64,000 nucleotides of DNA from Allobosea sp. 117 (GCF_000702305.1 NZ_JNLC01000012.1:186001-250000), one strand, 5' to 3'; shown: positions 8,207 to 17,296, counted from the first letter of the stretch. Numbers and translations are program-made. Notes: generated by a model not told the origin, from the sequence alone.

Positions 8207-9367
8207 ATGCGTTTGATTGTTTTGGCCGCGATGGGTTTCGCATTGGCGGGATGCGCGATGCTGCCCTCCGCCGGTCCCACGGCAAGGGATGTGCGCGAAG
8301 AGAGCAAGCAGCAGGAAGCCGTGTTGCCGGGCTTTGCTCTCATTCCGGTCGACGACCAGGTCATCTCGGTGCTGCGCCGTCGCGCGGCCGATACCTCCCT
8401 CTCCTCCTTCGGCGACCGGCGTGCCTCGGGCGACTATAAGGTCGGCGTCGGCGACGCCGTCACCGTGACGATCTGGGAGGCGGGCTCCGGCGGCCTTTTC
8501 AGCGCCCCCGCCGTGCGCGAAGGGCAGATTCCCGGCTCGCGTCAGGCGACCATTCCCGAGCAGATCGTGGGGCGCGACGGCGCCATCACTGTGCCTTATG
8601 CCGGACGCGTGCAGGTGGCCGGCCGCCACACCAGCGAGATCGAGCGCTCGATCGAGCAGACCCTCGACGGCAAGGCCATCCAGCCCCAGGTGCTCGTCAC
8701 CATCACCAGGCCGCTTAGCAACACCGTGACGGTGGTCGGCGAAGGCGCGGCCGGTGCCCGCATCCCGCTGTCGCCCAAGGGTGACCGGATTCTCGACATT
8801 CTGGCTTCCGCCGGCGGCAACCGCGTGGACGTCAATGAGAGCTTCATCCAGCTCACCCGTGATTCTCGCACGGCCCGCGTGGCGATGACCAAGGTCGCCG
8901 CCGACCCCCGCGAGAACATCTATCTGCGCCCCGGCGACGTGCTGACCGTGATCCGCGATCCGCAGATCTTCTTTGCCGTTGGCGCAGTCGGCCGCAATGC
9001 CGAGATTCCGTTCAACGCTGAAGGCATCACGCTCGGCCAGGCGATCGCCAAGGCCGGCGGCCTGCTCGATTTCCGCGCCGACCCGGACGGCGTCTTCGTC
9101 TTCCGTCTCGAGAAGCCGGAGATTGCGCGGGCTCTGACGGAGGTGACGCCGGAGATGATGACGATGGGCGGCGTCCGCGTCGCTTATGCGTTCAACATGC
9201 GTGAGACGTCCGGCATCTTCGCGGCGAGCCAGTTCCGGATCTTCAATCGCGACGTCATCTTCGTGTCGAACGCCATCCTGAGCGACGTCCAGAAGGTCGC
9301 CCAACTCTTCAACATGATCACCTCGCCGGTGGCCCAGGGCGCGAGCATCGCCAACGCGGTGCAGTAA
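8207..9367 (+). CDS. Polysaccharide export outer-membrane lipoprotein (Wza/KpsD-like)
   Basis: A 386-residue OPX protein. The N-terminus MRLIVLAAMGFALAGC is a lipoprotein signal with the lipobox LAGC, Cys16 being the lipidation site. Next comes the PES domain (DYKVGVGDAVTVTIWEAG near residue 80, then GRDGAITVPYAGRVQVAGR). Two SLBB-like segments follow (VTVVGEGAAGARIPLS; FFAVGAVGRNAEIPFNAEGITLGQAIAKAGGL). It forms the outer-membrane channel through which capsule leaves the cell, partnering the KpsE-like PCP proteins at 20.5-23.7 kb. A good terminator follows, so it is probably transcribed alone. Confidence 0.9.
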   Translation: MRLIVLAAMGFALAGCAMLPSAGPTARDVREESKQQEAVLPGFALIPVDDQVISVLRRRAADTSLSSFGDRRASGDYKVGVGDAVTVTIWEAGSGGLFSAPAVREGQIPGSRQATIPEQIVGRDGAITVPYAGRVQVAGRHTSEIERSIEQTLDGKAIQPQVLVTITRPLSNTVTVVGEGAAGARIPLSPKGDRILDILASAGGNRVDVNESFIQLTRDSRTARVAMTKVAADPRENIYLRPGDVLTVIRDPQIFFAVGAVGRNAEIPFNAEGITLGQAIAKAGGLLDFRADPDGVFVFRLEKPEIARALTEVTPEMMTMGGVRVAYAFNMRETSGIFAASQFRIFNRDVIFVSNAILSDVQKVAQLFNMITSPVAQGASIANAVQ

Positions 9368-9403
9368 CAGCGCCGCGGCTCCCGCGAGAGCGCGCAGACA
9401 CAG

Positions 9404-9443
9404 AAACGCCCGTCTGCGTGCATCGCAGGCGGGCGTTGTTCTT
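9404..9443 (+). terminator. Rho-independent terminator after the export lipoprotein gene
   Basis: Arms AACGCCCGTCTGCG (9404-9417) and CGCAGGCGGGCGTT (9423-9436) pair over 14 bases with one G-T pair around a 5-nt loop, followed by GTTCTTT. It lies 36 bases past the stop codon and also between convergent genes, so it may act in both directions. Confidence 0.85.
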
Positions 9444-9463
9444 TCCGGGGACGGTCTGTCGGA

Positions 9464-10135
9464 TCAGGCGGCCGGCATGCGCAGGGCGACGTCGTGATGC
9501 GCGGTGCCGCTCAGCGCCACACCTATGACCTTGGCATTCGTGTCCCGCACGAACTGGTTGACCGCCGCCACGACGCCATAGGGCTGCACCTCGTTCAGCG
9601 ACCAGTTGGTGTAGTCGTTGAACATCACGATGGCGCCCGGCTTTATCTTCCGGCGGATGACCTTGAGCTCCGAAACGACGGAGTCATAACCGTGGTCGGC
9701 GTCGACATATATAAAATCGAAATAATTATCCGAGAAACCGGAAAGTATTTTCGTTGAATCTCCGAGGTGTTTACTGACCGCGATATTTTGCCGCAGACCT
9801 TCGTCGAAGCGCGAAAAATCTATGTCAATCACATGAAGCTCTTCGGGATCGAAGGCGGCTAATATTTCTTTGGCGAACGCGCCGGTGGAGGTTCCCACCT
9901 CACAACAAAATGAATTTTTTGGGAGTGACAGGCTCGCGAGCAGACTTGATCTGCTGGCAAATACCTTGGCGCTCACGACGTCCTCATCCCTCAAGTGAAC
10001 GATGGGATGATCCATGAAAGCCTTGGGATAAGTGAGTTTCTCACCCTTCTGAAATTTCCTCAGATTTCGAACCGAACGCTTCAGGGCAGCGAGGTTATGC
10101 TCAATCGCGACTTGAAGATCTTTGACATCGATCAT
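9464..10135 (-). CDS. Class I SAM-dependent methyltransferase (Methyltransf_24-like)
   Basis: A 223-residue methyltransferase. Motif I is FCCEVGTSTGAFAKEIL near residue 80, an acidic strand follows (LHVIDIDFSRFDE), then YFDFIYVDADHGYDSVVSEL near residue 140 and a GAIVMFNDYTNW segment, as in the Methyltransf_24 group that often modifies sugars in surface polysaccharide loci. Base composition is clearly AT-richer (e.g. AAATTTCC-rich 5' half) than the neighbouring kps genes, which suggests separate acquisition. It is divergent from the GSCFA gene across about 400 bases. The substrate is unknown. Confidence 0.8.
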   Translation of the reverse strand: MIDVKDLQVAIEHNLAALKRSVRNLRKFQKGEKLTYPKAFMDHPIVHLRDEDVVSAKVFASRSSLLASLSLPKNSFCCEVGTSTGAFAKEILAAFDPEELHVIDIDFSRFDEGLRQNIAVSKHLGDSTKILSGFSDNYFDFIYVDADHGYDSVVSELKVIRRKIKPGAIVMFNDYTNWSLNEVQPYGVVAAVNQFVRDTNAKVIGVALSGTAHHDVALRMPAA

Positions 10136-10548
10136 GATACACCGCGAGAGTAAGGGATGGAGACGCTGAAAGCGCTAGCACGCATGGGCCAATTTGCAAA
10201 GGTCTGAGCCCTATCACCCGCATCCGCAGCTTGAAGCGGATTGGCGCGACAGTATATTCGTAAAGGCAGTTACACCTCTTACCTAATGTCGTTCATTCCT
10301 CTGGGACAAATTGGCCCAGAACATGCATCATTCAAGGCACCGCAACTCAACGTCAGTGCCGCGCGATGTCATCGTGGATACACCTGCCTGCCAGTAGACA
10401 GGCCTCCGAGGCGTGGCATGCCTGGCCTCGTTGGGACAGACGGGGAACGTAAAAATTCGCCCTTCAGCATCCAGCAATACGCAACACAACTGAGCTGCAC
10501 TTGGAAAAATAGTTATTTTCGATTAGTGACGATATCGGAGGCATTTGC
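10136..10548. other. Divergent intergenic region before the GSCFA gene
   Basis: 413 bases without a gene, lower in GC than the coding DNA. It contains a perfect 12-base inverted repeat (10185-10196 and 10307-10318) and, just before the GSCFA gene, a good ribosome binding site (CGGAGG, 10536-10541). Promoters for both divergent genes should lie here. Confidence 0.5.
10185..10318. repeat. Separated inverted repeat, 12-base arms
   Basis: TGGGCCAATTTG at 10185-10196 is the exact reverse complement of CAAATTGGCCCA at 10307-10318, with 110 bases between. It may be a regulatory site pair or the remains of a small element. A match this long could occur by chance about once in a window of this size. 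Confidence 0.35.
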
Positions 10549-11616
10549 ATGGAACACGGCATTAAACAAACGACCGACCTCTCTCAACAGGAGGTAATTT
10601 CGTTCAATCTTGATAGCGAAACCCCAAAATCCATTGGATCGTCATTTTTTCGAGGCGAAAATTGTAATTTAAATCCGTATCACAAGGATTTTATCCGAAA
10701 CGATTTTCTGAAGAAAACGCTAAAAGGCTGGACACCCGACGCCCCTGTCATCAATAAATCGACAAAGATAACCGCATTCGGCAGCTGCTTTGCCTCGAAC
10801 ATAGCCAAGCACTTAAGCGGTGTCGGATATAATCTCACCAAAGACCGCCATCCTGATATTTACATTTCAAAGATGGGCGAAGGACTGGTCAATATCCATT
10901 CGCTATATCAGCAATTTGCCTGGGCGCTTGAAGATGTGGCGCCGCCGACCGGGCTCTGGCACGGATTCAAGGCAGAAGAGTTCGGTTACGACGAAGACGT
11001 CCGGAAACGCACGCGAGAGGCCTTCCTCGACACCGATTTCTTCATCATCACGCTCGGCCTGTCGGAAGTCTGGTACGACGAGGTCACGGGCGGCATTTTC
11101 TGGCGAGCGGTGCCGCGCCAGAACTACGACCCGAGCCGGCACAAATTCCGGGTGTGCAGCTTCGCCGAAACCAAGGCTGGCCTGGAGGCGATCTATCAGG
11201 CGATCCGCAAGCATGTGCCGAACGCGAAGCTGCTCTTCACGCTCTCGCCGGTGCCGCTCGCCGCGACCTTCCGGCCGGTCAGTTGCATCACGGCAAACTC
11301 GGCATCCAAGGCGATCCTGCGCGCAGCGCTCGACGAATTCATGCGGGAGCATGACGACGAGCGAAGCAAAAATCTGTTCTATTTTCCATCCTACGAAATC
11401 GTCAACGATCTCTTCTTCTGCCGTTTCAGCTCGGATGGACGTCATCCCTATGACGAGATCATTGACGTCATCATGTCTTCTTTTGAACTATTCTTCTGTG
11501 AGACGAATCTGACGATGGAAGAACTGACGCAGAAATATCTTCAGGTCCGGAAGCTGAACGGCGACAAATCGTCCCGGGTCGGCAATCTCCAGAACACAAT
11601 CAAGGTCGATGCCTGA
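10549..11616 (+). CDS. GSCFA-family SGNH-like protein
   Basis: A 355-residue protein with the motif that names the GSCFA family: TAFGSCFASNIAKHL near residue 78, where the Ser is the SGNH-type nucleophile position. Further family features are FFIITLGLSEVWYD near residue 165 (the oxyanion block), LFTLSPVPLAATF, and a late D/H pair in SSDGRHPYDE. No signal peptide is visible, so it should act in the cytoplasm, plausibly as an O-acyl (acetyl) esterase or transferase on sugar precursors. The first ~350 bases are AT-rich and the rest is GC-rich, a mosaic within one gene. It overlaps the next gene, an exported SGNH hydrolase, by 8 bases, so the two probably work as a pair. Confidence 0.8.
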   Translation: MEHGIKQTTDLSQQEVISFNLDSETPKSIGSSFFRGENCNLNPYHKDFIRNDFLKKTLKGWTPDAPVINKSTKITAFGSCFASNIAKHLSGVGYNLTKDRHPDIYISKMGEGLVNIHSLYQQFAWALEDVAPPTGLWHGFKAEEFGYDEDVRKRTREAFLDTDFFIITLGLSEVWYDEVTGGIFWRAVPRQNYDPSRHKFRVCSFAETKAGLEAIYQAIRKHVPNAKLLFTLSPVPLAATFRPVSCITANSASKAILRAALDEFMREHDDERSKNLFYFPSYEIVNDLFFCRFSSDGRHPYDEIIDVIMSSFELFFCETNLTMEELTQKYLQVRKLNGDKSSRVGNLQNTIKVDA

Positions 11617-12289
11617 CACCATGCTGACGAGCGCGGCGCGCCGGACCTTCCTGCGCAATTCGCTCGCCAGCCTTGTCTTCTGCCTGTCCGCCCCGGCCTT
11701 CGCCGAGACCGGAAATATCGGCCTGACTTCAGTCACATGCGTGCTGCTCGGCGACAGCATCATGAGCGACGGCCCGTCGGGACCGGGCTGGGCTACGCTG
11801 GCGCTGGGCAGCCTGCGTGTACGGTCCCTGCAACGCTCCGTTCCCGGGCGCAGGCTTCAAGGATATGCGGACGCGCCGGATCTGCTGCGATCCAAGATCG
11901 TGGGCGCGACGCATATCATAACCAATCTCGGCATTAACGATCTCGTCTCCACCGGGACGAAAGCGGACGATTTATTCGCGATGTATGACGAGGTGCACTC
12001 CGTCATCGCCGCCCAAGGCGCCCGGATGATTCAGTGCACGCTGCTGCCATGGACCCGGAAGAACAGGCCCGACGTCCAAGCCAGCCGGACCCAGGTCAAT
12101 CAATGGATCCGCACCAATCCTTTCGGCAATGGCATCCTCGACATGGATTCCGTGGCAAGGGATCCATCACGACCTGCCCATTGGCGCCAGGACCTAGGGC
12201 TTCCGACACGCGACGGAACACACCCTACGCGCCCGGTCATAGAAGCCATGGCGACCTATGCACGCACCGAATTACCCGCCTTCCTATAG
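11609..12289 (+). CDS. Tat-exported SGNH/GDSL hydrolase
   Basis: A 226-residue exported hydrolase. The N-terminus has a twin-arginine signal (AARRTFLRNSLASLVFCL, then APAFA for cleavage). The SGNH blocks are clear: LLGDSIMSDG near residue 47 (Ser nucleophile), NLGINDL near residue 108 (Asn), and DGTHPT near residue 202 (Asp-His). A periplasmic esterase acting on acyl groups of polysaccharide is the likely role. ATG 11609 overlaps the GSCFA stop; ATG 11621 would leave a shorter signal. Export through Tat suggests folding before export, unusual for a small esterase in a capsule locus. Confidence 0.8.
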   Translation: MPDTMLTSAARRTFLRNSLASLVFCLSAPAFAETGNIGLTSVTCVLLGDSIMSDGPSGPGWATLALGSLRVRSLQRSVPGRRLQGYADAPDLLRSKIVGATHIITNLGINDLVSTGTKADDLFAMYDEVHSVIAAQGARMIQCTLLPWTRKNRPDVQASRTQVNQWIRTNPFGNGILDMDSVARDPSRPAHWRQDLGLPTRDGTHPTRPVIEAMATYARTELPAFL

Positions 12290-12598
12290 CGTGGTTACTT
12301 GCCCATTCAAGCGATTCCGGTTCGAATTGTGAATCATTTCAACTATAGCGGAAGTACTCCAACGTGACACGCACCCCTCACATCCCGCATCATACTGGAA
12401 TGAATTCCCGCATGGTTAATATTGTAGGCACGTGGATACCTCTTAGCGCATTGGAGGCGGCCGGAATTTGAATGGAGACGCAAATCGTGTTGGCAAGAGG
12501 CGGTCACCGGTTTTAAGCTGCACTGCGGCATAAACCGCGATAGGATTTCGCGAGCGCGCCACTTTTGTTGCAGCGCAAACGAAACGGGGGTCACGAGT
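12290..12598. other. Intergenic region before the TPR/GT2-GT4 operon
   Basis: 309 bases without a gene, moderately AT-rich, presumably the promoter of the following run of genes. No hairpin with a T run was seen after the SGNH gene. Confidence 0.5.
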
Positions 12599-13480
12599 TT
12601 GCGTAAGATCTTTAAAGGACGGGACGCCGCCTCTTCCTTTGGTTCGGGCTCTTCCGTCCCACTTCTGCCGGTTCCTCCCGTCACCGGCCTCGATCCGCTG
12701 GTGATCGACATCGTTGAGAACGATTTCGACGAGGCCTATCTCTTCGGGCAGATTGACGGGTCCTTCGGCGGTGACGGCGACGCGCTGGTCGAGCGCCTCG
12801 TCCAGGCGGTCTCGGCCGCCAAGCAGGCGAATTTCGAGACGCCCGTCTCCCTCAACTATTTCATGCAGCGCTTCACGCAGGCCACATCGTGCCGGCGCAA
12901 GCTGGCGGTTGCGGCGACCGCGCGCTTCATCTCCCTCGACGAGGATTTCAGGTACAGCGTGGCCGACGCCGACGCCAAGCGGGACGCCCGCAACTGGAGC
13001 GCCGGCGAGGCCGCCTACTACCAGGCGCTGCGACGATATCCCCTGTGCGCTGGCTATTACATCCAGTACGGCCACTGCCTGAAGGAGCAGAACAAGTGGG
13101 AGGATGCGGAGCTCACCTACCGCACCGCCTGGTCGCTCGGTGAGACGAGCGATGATCTGTTCGAGCACATCGCCTTCGTCTCGCGCCAGCGCAATGCGAA
13201 CCTGAACAGGTCCACCCTCGAGGCGATCCGACGCTATTGGGCGGACCCCTCGCGAAGCGGCGGCCTGCTCGACGCCCCGCCCGTGCGACAGGACGTCGAA
13301 ACCCTGTTCCGCGCCTTCCTGGCGCGCTCCTATTACGCGTTCCACGAGATCTGTGCCGTCATGAACAACGCGCCGACAAATGCAACCGCGCTCGAGCTCA
13401 TCGTGCGACAGCCCGAATTCGCCTCCGTCAATCGCGACCTGATGGCGGTCATCGCCGAGTCGAAGGGGAATGCCGCGTGA
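12599..13480 (+). CDS. TPR-like protein of the polysaccharide locus
   Basis: A 293-residue protein with no enzyme motif. The middle (about residues 130-200) reads like two tetratricopeptide repeats: WSAGEAAYYQALRRYPL followed by YIQYGHCLKEQNKWEDAE and TYRTAWSLG. The flanks are helical. The start is a TTG at 12599, 8 bases after GGGGG; no ATG occurs before residue 88, so TTG is likely. Its stop overlaps the GTG of the bifunctional glycosyltransferase. A scaffold role for the glycosyltransferases is a guess from this coupling. Confidence 0.65.
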   Translation: MRKIFKGRDAASSFGSGSSVPLLPVPPVTGLDPLVIDIVENDFDEAYLFGQIDGSFGGDGDALVERLVQAVSAAKQANFETPVSLNYFMQRFTQATSCRRKLAVAATARFISLDEDFRYSVADADAKRDARNWSAGEAAYYQALRRYPLCAGYYIQYGHCLKEQNKWEDAELTYRTAWSLGETSDDLFEHIAFVSRQRNANLNRSTLEAIRRYWADPSRSGGLLDAPPVRQDVETLFRAFLARSYYAFHEICAVMNNAPTNATALELIVRQPEFASVNRDLMAVIAESKGNAA

Positions 13481-15747
13481 AGCTCCCGAGCTTTTCCATC
13501 GTCATCAACACCTATAATCGCGGCAAGGAACTCGCCGATACGCTTCTGAGCCTGCGTGGCCTCGATTATCCGGATTACGAGGTGATCGTCGTCAACGGGC
13601 CGTCGACCGATGACAGCCAGCAGGTGATCGACGGCTGGGCCGGCAAGGTCAAGATTCGCACGTGCCCCGAGGCCAACCTGTCGATGTCGCGGAACATCGG
13701 CATCGAGGCGGCGTCCGGCGACATCGTCGCCTTCCTCGACGACGACGCCGCGCCGCACTCCAAATGGCTCCAGGCGCTCGCCTCCCCTTATGGCGACCGC
13801 CGCGTCGGCGCCGTGGGCGGCTTCACCATCGACAATTCGGGCGTGCGCTTCCAGGTACGCAAGACGGTCTGCGACCGCTACGGCAACGCCTTCGACGTCT
13901 CGCCCTTCTTCGACGAACGCCCGCTGTGCGTTAAGGGCACGCCCTTCTACCCGAGCCTCCTTGGCACGAACTCGTCGTTCCGCCGCGACGTGCTGCGGCA
14001 GATCGGCGGCTTCGACAACATCTTCGCCTATCTGCTGGACGAGACCGACGTCTGCCTGCGCATCGTCGATGCCGGCTATCAGGTGCTCTATGCGCCCGAG
14101 GCGCTGATCTTCCATCAGTTTGCGGAATCCCACATCCGCACGCCCAAGCGCATTCCCAAGACCCTCTACCCGTCCGTGGTGAGCAAGTCCTATTTCATCA
14201 TGCGCCACGGCTCGGCGCGGCTCGACGAGGCGAACCGCCAGCTCGAGGATTATAGGGCCGAGCTGCATCGGGCCAACGCCTGGCTCGCCGATCACAGCGA
14301 GATCACCCGCGAGCACCAGACCAGCCTCGATCAGGATGTCGCCTGGGGCATCGACCGCGGGTCGGTCGCAGGCATGCAGGCGGTCGGCCAGCCGCTCGGC
14401 GATCTCGATCTCGAGAAGACGACCGATCCCTTCCTGCCCTTCCCGAAGACGCAGGGCCTGCAGATCGCCCTCGTCAGCCAGTCCTTCCCGCCGGACAACG
14501 ACAGCGGCATCGCGCGCTGGACGTCGATGATGGCGGCGGGCTTCTCCAAGCTCGGCCATGTGGTGCATGTCATCGCGCGTTCCGACAAGGAGCCCAGCGT
14601 CAACTACAAGAACGGCTACTGGATCCACCGCGTGGTGCCCGATACCGGCCTCGAATCCGTCGTCATGGCCGACCACAAGGTGCCGCCGAACGTCGCAGGC
14701 TGGGCCGCGGCCGTGCGGCGGGAGGTCGAGAGCCTCAAGACGTTCGGGCTCGACGTCCTCTCTTTCCCGATCTGGGACGTGGAAGGCGTCGCGGTGGCGG
14801 ACGATCCCGACATCGGGATCATCATGAGCCTGCACACCAGCTACGCCATGGCCATGCCGTTCAAGCCCGAATGGTCTCTGCGGCCGATCTACAACCACAT
14901 GACGGTCCAGAAGATCATCCGCAAGGAGCAGGAGCTGCTCGAACGCACGCCCGTCATCCTCGCCAATTCGAACGCGATCATCGACGACCTGACCAATGCC
15001 TATTCGATCTCCTTCAGGGACCGCACGGTGCTGGCACCGCACGGCACCTGGGATCCGTTCGAGCTCAAGCCCTCCCGCCGCAACCTGCGCGGTGCGCGCG
15101 ACGCAGCCTTCCAGGTGGCCTATGTCGGGCGCTTCGAGCCGCGAAAGGGCATCGACGTCGCTGCCCGCGCCCTCAAGCTCCTGCTCGATGCCGTGCCGGA
15201 AGCCACGGTCGTCTTCGTCGGCGACGAGGTGTCGGCCAACGCCCGCGAATATTTCGTGGACGCGGACGCCGAGGCGCTCCTGACGCATCCGCGCGTCTCG
15301 TTCCGCGGCATGGTCACTCGCGAGGAGCTCGACGACATCTACGCGACCTGCGACACGACGCTGATGCCGAGCCGCTATGAGAGCTTCGGCCTCGTCGCCA
15401 TCGAGGCCATGGCCGCGGGAGCGAGCGTGGTGGCGCTCGCCTCGGGCGGCCTGAAGGAGGTAGTGAGCGACGGTGTTTCCGGTTACCTCGTGCCGGTCGA
15501 CGGCAACGAGGCCGACGTCTGCGCGCGCCGGCTGATCGATATCGCCCGTGACCGGCAGCTGCGCGAGCGTCTCAGCCAAGGTGCGCGCGCCGAATTCGAA
15601 AACCGCTTCACCGTCACATCCATGGTTGAACAGGCGATCCCGGCCTATGAAAAGGCGGCCCGCCGGAGGAACGTGAATGAGCCTGAATCCCACTCTCACG
15701 ATCGAAGCCTGGCAGCTCTGCAAGTCGAAGACGCTGTCGGAGGATGA
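13477..15747 (+). CDS. Two-domain glycosyltransferase (GT2 + GT4 fusion)
   Basis: A 756-residue protein joining two transferases. Residues 1-250 form a GT-A family 2 domain: SIVINTYNRGKELADTLLSL, NLSMSRNIGIEAASGDIVAF, and the metal-binding FLDDDAAP near residue 85. Residues ~330-740 form a GT-B family 4 domain: LVSQSFPPDNDSGIARW, VAYVGRFEPRKGIDVAARAL, and MPSRYESFGLVAIEAMAAG with the E-x7-E pair near residue 635. It could add two successive sugars. The GTG start overlaps the preceding stop (GTGA) and has GAAGGGGAA upstream. The 3' end overlaps the next gene by 71 bases in another frame. Confidence 0.85.
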   Translation: MKLPSFSIVINTYNRGKELADTLLSLRGLDYPDYEVIVVNGPSTDDSQQVIDGWAGKVKIRTCPEANLSMSRNIGIEAASGDIVAFLDDDAAPHSKWLQALASPYGDRRVGAVGGFTIDNSGVRFQVRKTVCDRYGNAFDVSPFFDERPLCVKGTPFYPSLLGTNSSFRRDVLRQIGGFDNIFAYLLDETDVCLRIVDAGYQVLYAPEALIFHQFAESHIRTPKRIPKTLYPSVVSKSYFIMRHGSARLDEANRQLEDYRAELHRANAWLADHSEITREHQTSLDQDVAWGIDRGSVAGMQAVGQPLGDLDLEKTTDPFLPFPKTQGLQIALVSQSFPPDNDSGIARWTSMMAAGFSKLGHVVHVIARSDKEPSVNYKNGYWIHRVVPDTGLESVVMADHKVPPNVAGWAAAVRREVESLKTFGLDVLSFPIWDVEGVAVADDPDIGIIMSLHTSYAMAMPFKPEWSLRPIYNHMTVQKIIRKEQELLERTPVILANSNAIIDDLTNAYSISFRDRTVLAPHGTWDPFELKPSRRNLRGARDAAFQVAYVGRFEPRKGIDVAARALKLLLDAVPEATVVFVGDEVSANAREYFVDADAEALLTHPRVSFRGMVTREELDDIYATCDTTLMPSRYESFGLVAIEAMAAGASVVALASGGLKEVVSDGVSGYLVPVDGNEADVCARRLIDIARDRQLRERLSQGARAEFENRFTVTSMVEQAIPAYEKAARRRNVNEPESHSHDRSLAALQVEDAVGG

Positions 15748-16099
15748 GGCCAAGCGGCTCAGCCGGATGCTCTGGTCGCGTGAGGAGCTGGCCGCCTCTC
15801 TTCTGCTTGATCCCCTCGTCTTCGACACCTACCCCGATCTGCGCGCGGCGTTGATCAAGGTGGCGAAGGCGAGCCACGCGGCCGCCAAGACGCCGCGCCC
15901 GCAGAAGGGCGATGCCAAGATGCGACGCGACCTCGACGTCGCGCGGACCACCGCGCTCGGGAACCTTATCCGGGCCGAGTCCGAGCGCAGGTCCCTGACC
16001 GAAGGCGTGCATGCCGCGCTGCGAACCGTTGCGCGGCAGGGCGACGGTTCCGGCCTCGCACATGGCTACCAGTGGTGGATTGCCGCCGACGCGCGGTGA
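15677..16099 (+). CDS. Conserved-looking hypothetical protein
   Basis: A 140-residue, mostly helical, charged protein with no signal peptide and no motif I recognise. A strong GGAGG Shine-Dalgarno sequence about ten bases before ATG 15677 supports the start even though this puts 71 bases inside the end of the GT2-GT4 gene. It precedes an exported protein gene by 21 bases. Position suggests an accessory role in the same polysaccharide pathway. Confidence 0.6.
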   Translation: MSLNPTLTIEAWQLCKSKTLSEDEAKRLSRMLWSREELAASLLLDPLVFDTYPDLRAALIKVAKASHAAAKTPRPQKGDAKMRRDLDVARTTALGNLIRAESERRSLTEGVHAALRTVARQGDGSGLAHGYQWWIAADAR

Positions 16100-16120
16100 T
16101 CCCCACCAGGGATCGTAGGC

Positions 16121-17296
16121 ATGACGCACGCCACCAGGTCTCCTGAACCTCCGGTGCGAGCAGGGCTGTTCCGGGTTCTCGCGGTTGCGCTCGTCGGGTT
16201 CCTGGTTGGAACCTGCTGCCTCGTCGTGTCCCGGGAGGCCCTTGCGCGCAGCGCTGCGGGCAAGCTCATCCTGGGCTTCTCGATCGAGGAAGCCTTCGTC
16301 AACAGCCCGGTGCAGAATCGCGACTTGGCCGGCCTATCCAACACGCTCGACGCCATCAAGGGACTGGAAGGAACCTTCCAGCCCCTCGTCTTCCTGGGCT
16401 GCGCGCAGACCGACGAAACCCTGCTGTTCGACGCGCTCGATCTCGTCGTGCAGAAGCAGTTGAACTTCGTGCTCGACACCTGGACATCCGGCACCAAGGC
16501 GCCGCCCCGTCCGGCGGCGAAACCCGTCACGCAGCCCTATGACCGGCTGCACGGCGTCTGCAAATCGGTCGAACAGTTGCAGGCGATCCGCGACCGGTAT
16601 GGCGCGTCCTTCGCCGGCATCCGCATCCATGAGAGCTTCGCGGCGAATTTCTCTACTCAAATGTATCATAGCGGGGTGAACTGGTTCACCAAGAAGAAGG
16701 CCATCTTCCCCGACGGACCGTATTTCCTCCGCAAGATCCTCGACGACCAGCTCGGCTTTGCTGCGCGCAACGACATGCTCGTCGTTTTCAATGATCCCTG
16801 GTGGTACGCCTCGGGCAACAAAGATCTGCGCAAGCCCTTTGTCGGTCAGGAGCGCAATGAACGCGAGTTGATCGACGCCGTGTCACAATACCGCTCACGA
16901 GTGATCATAACCTACGGCAACAACGAGCCGCTGAAATCATGGGCGGATCCGCTCGCCGCGCGCATGGACAGTTGGCCGAAGCTGTTTCCACCTCAGCTTG
17001 TCGCGGAGGCTGAAGGCATCGGCTTGTCAAACCAGGCCTGGCTGTGCGATCGCATTTCGGTGCCGGAGACGTCTTGCAGCGTCGATTGGCTGATCAAGTG
17101 GTCGGAACGTGCGGTCGATCTCGGCTCGACGCTTATCCAATACGAGCCTTACTGGTATTTCTTCAACTATCCACGTTCCGCAGGAGAGAAGAACGACTAT
17201 GGCCCTTGGCTTTCCAATCCGCAACGTGGCGCTCCCACGCGCAATTTTACCGTGATGGTGGAGGCGCTGAGGGCATATGTCCGCGATCGGAATTGA
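16121..17296 (+). CDS. Exported protein, possible glycoside hydrolase fold
   Basis: A 391-residue protein with an N-terminal membrane/signal segment (GLFRVLAVALVGFLVG, residues ~15-40). The mature part has alternating strands rich in Trp and Tyr: FVLDTWTSG, FAGIRIHESFAANF, MLVVFNDPWWYASGN, VIITYGNNEPLKSW, TLIQYEPYWYFFNYP. This spacing, with acidic residues at strand ends (HESF, NNEP, QYEP), resembles a TIM-barrel glycosidase, but I cannot assign a family. It may trim or remodel the exported polysaccharide. No close membrane anchor other than the N-terminus is seen. Confidence 0.55.
   Translation: MTHATRSPEPPVRAGLFRVLAVALVGFLVGTCCLVVSREALARSAAGKLILGFSIEEAFVNSPVQNRDLAGLSNTLDAIKGLEGTFQPLVFLGCAQTDETLLFDALDLVVQKQLNFVLDTWTSGTKAPPRPAAKPVTQPYDRLHGVCKSVEQLQAIRDRYGASFAGIRIHESFAANFSTQMYHSGVNWFTKKKAIFPDGPYFLRKILDDQLGFAARNDMLVVFNDPWWYASGNKDLRKPFVGQERNERELIDAVSQYRSRVIITYGNNEPLKSWADPLAARMDSWPKLFPPQLVAEAEGIGLSNQAWLCDRISVPETSCSVDWLIKWSERAVDLGSTLIQYEPYWYFFNYPRSAGEKNDYGPWLSNPQRGAPTRNFTVMVEALRAYVRDRN

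Noticed and set aside
13333-15828. Very long minus-strand open frame opposite the GT2-GT4 gene
   Set aside because: It is the antisense shadow of a GC-rich gene; its translation is rich in Arg/His/Asp with no domain, while the + strand has two clear glycosyltransferase domains.
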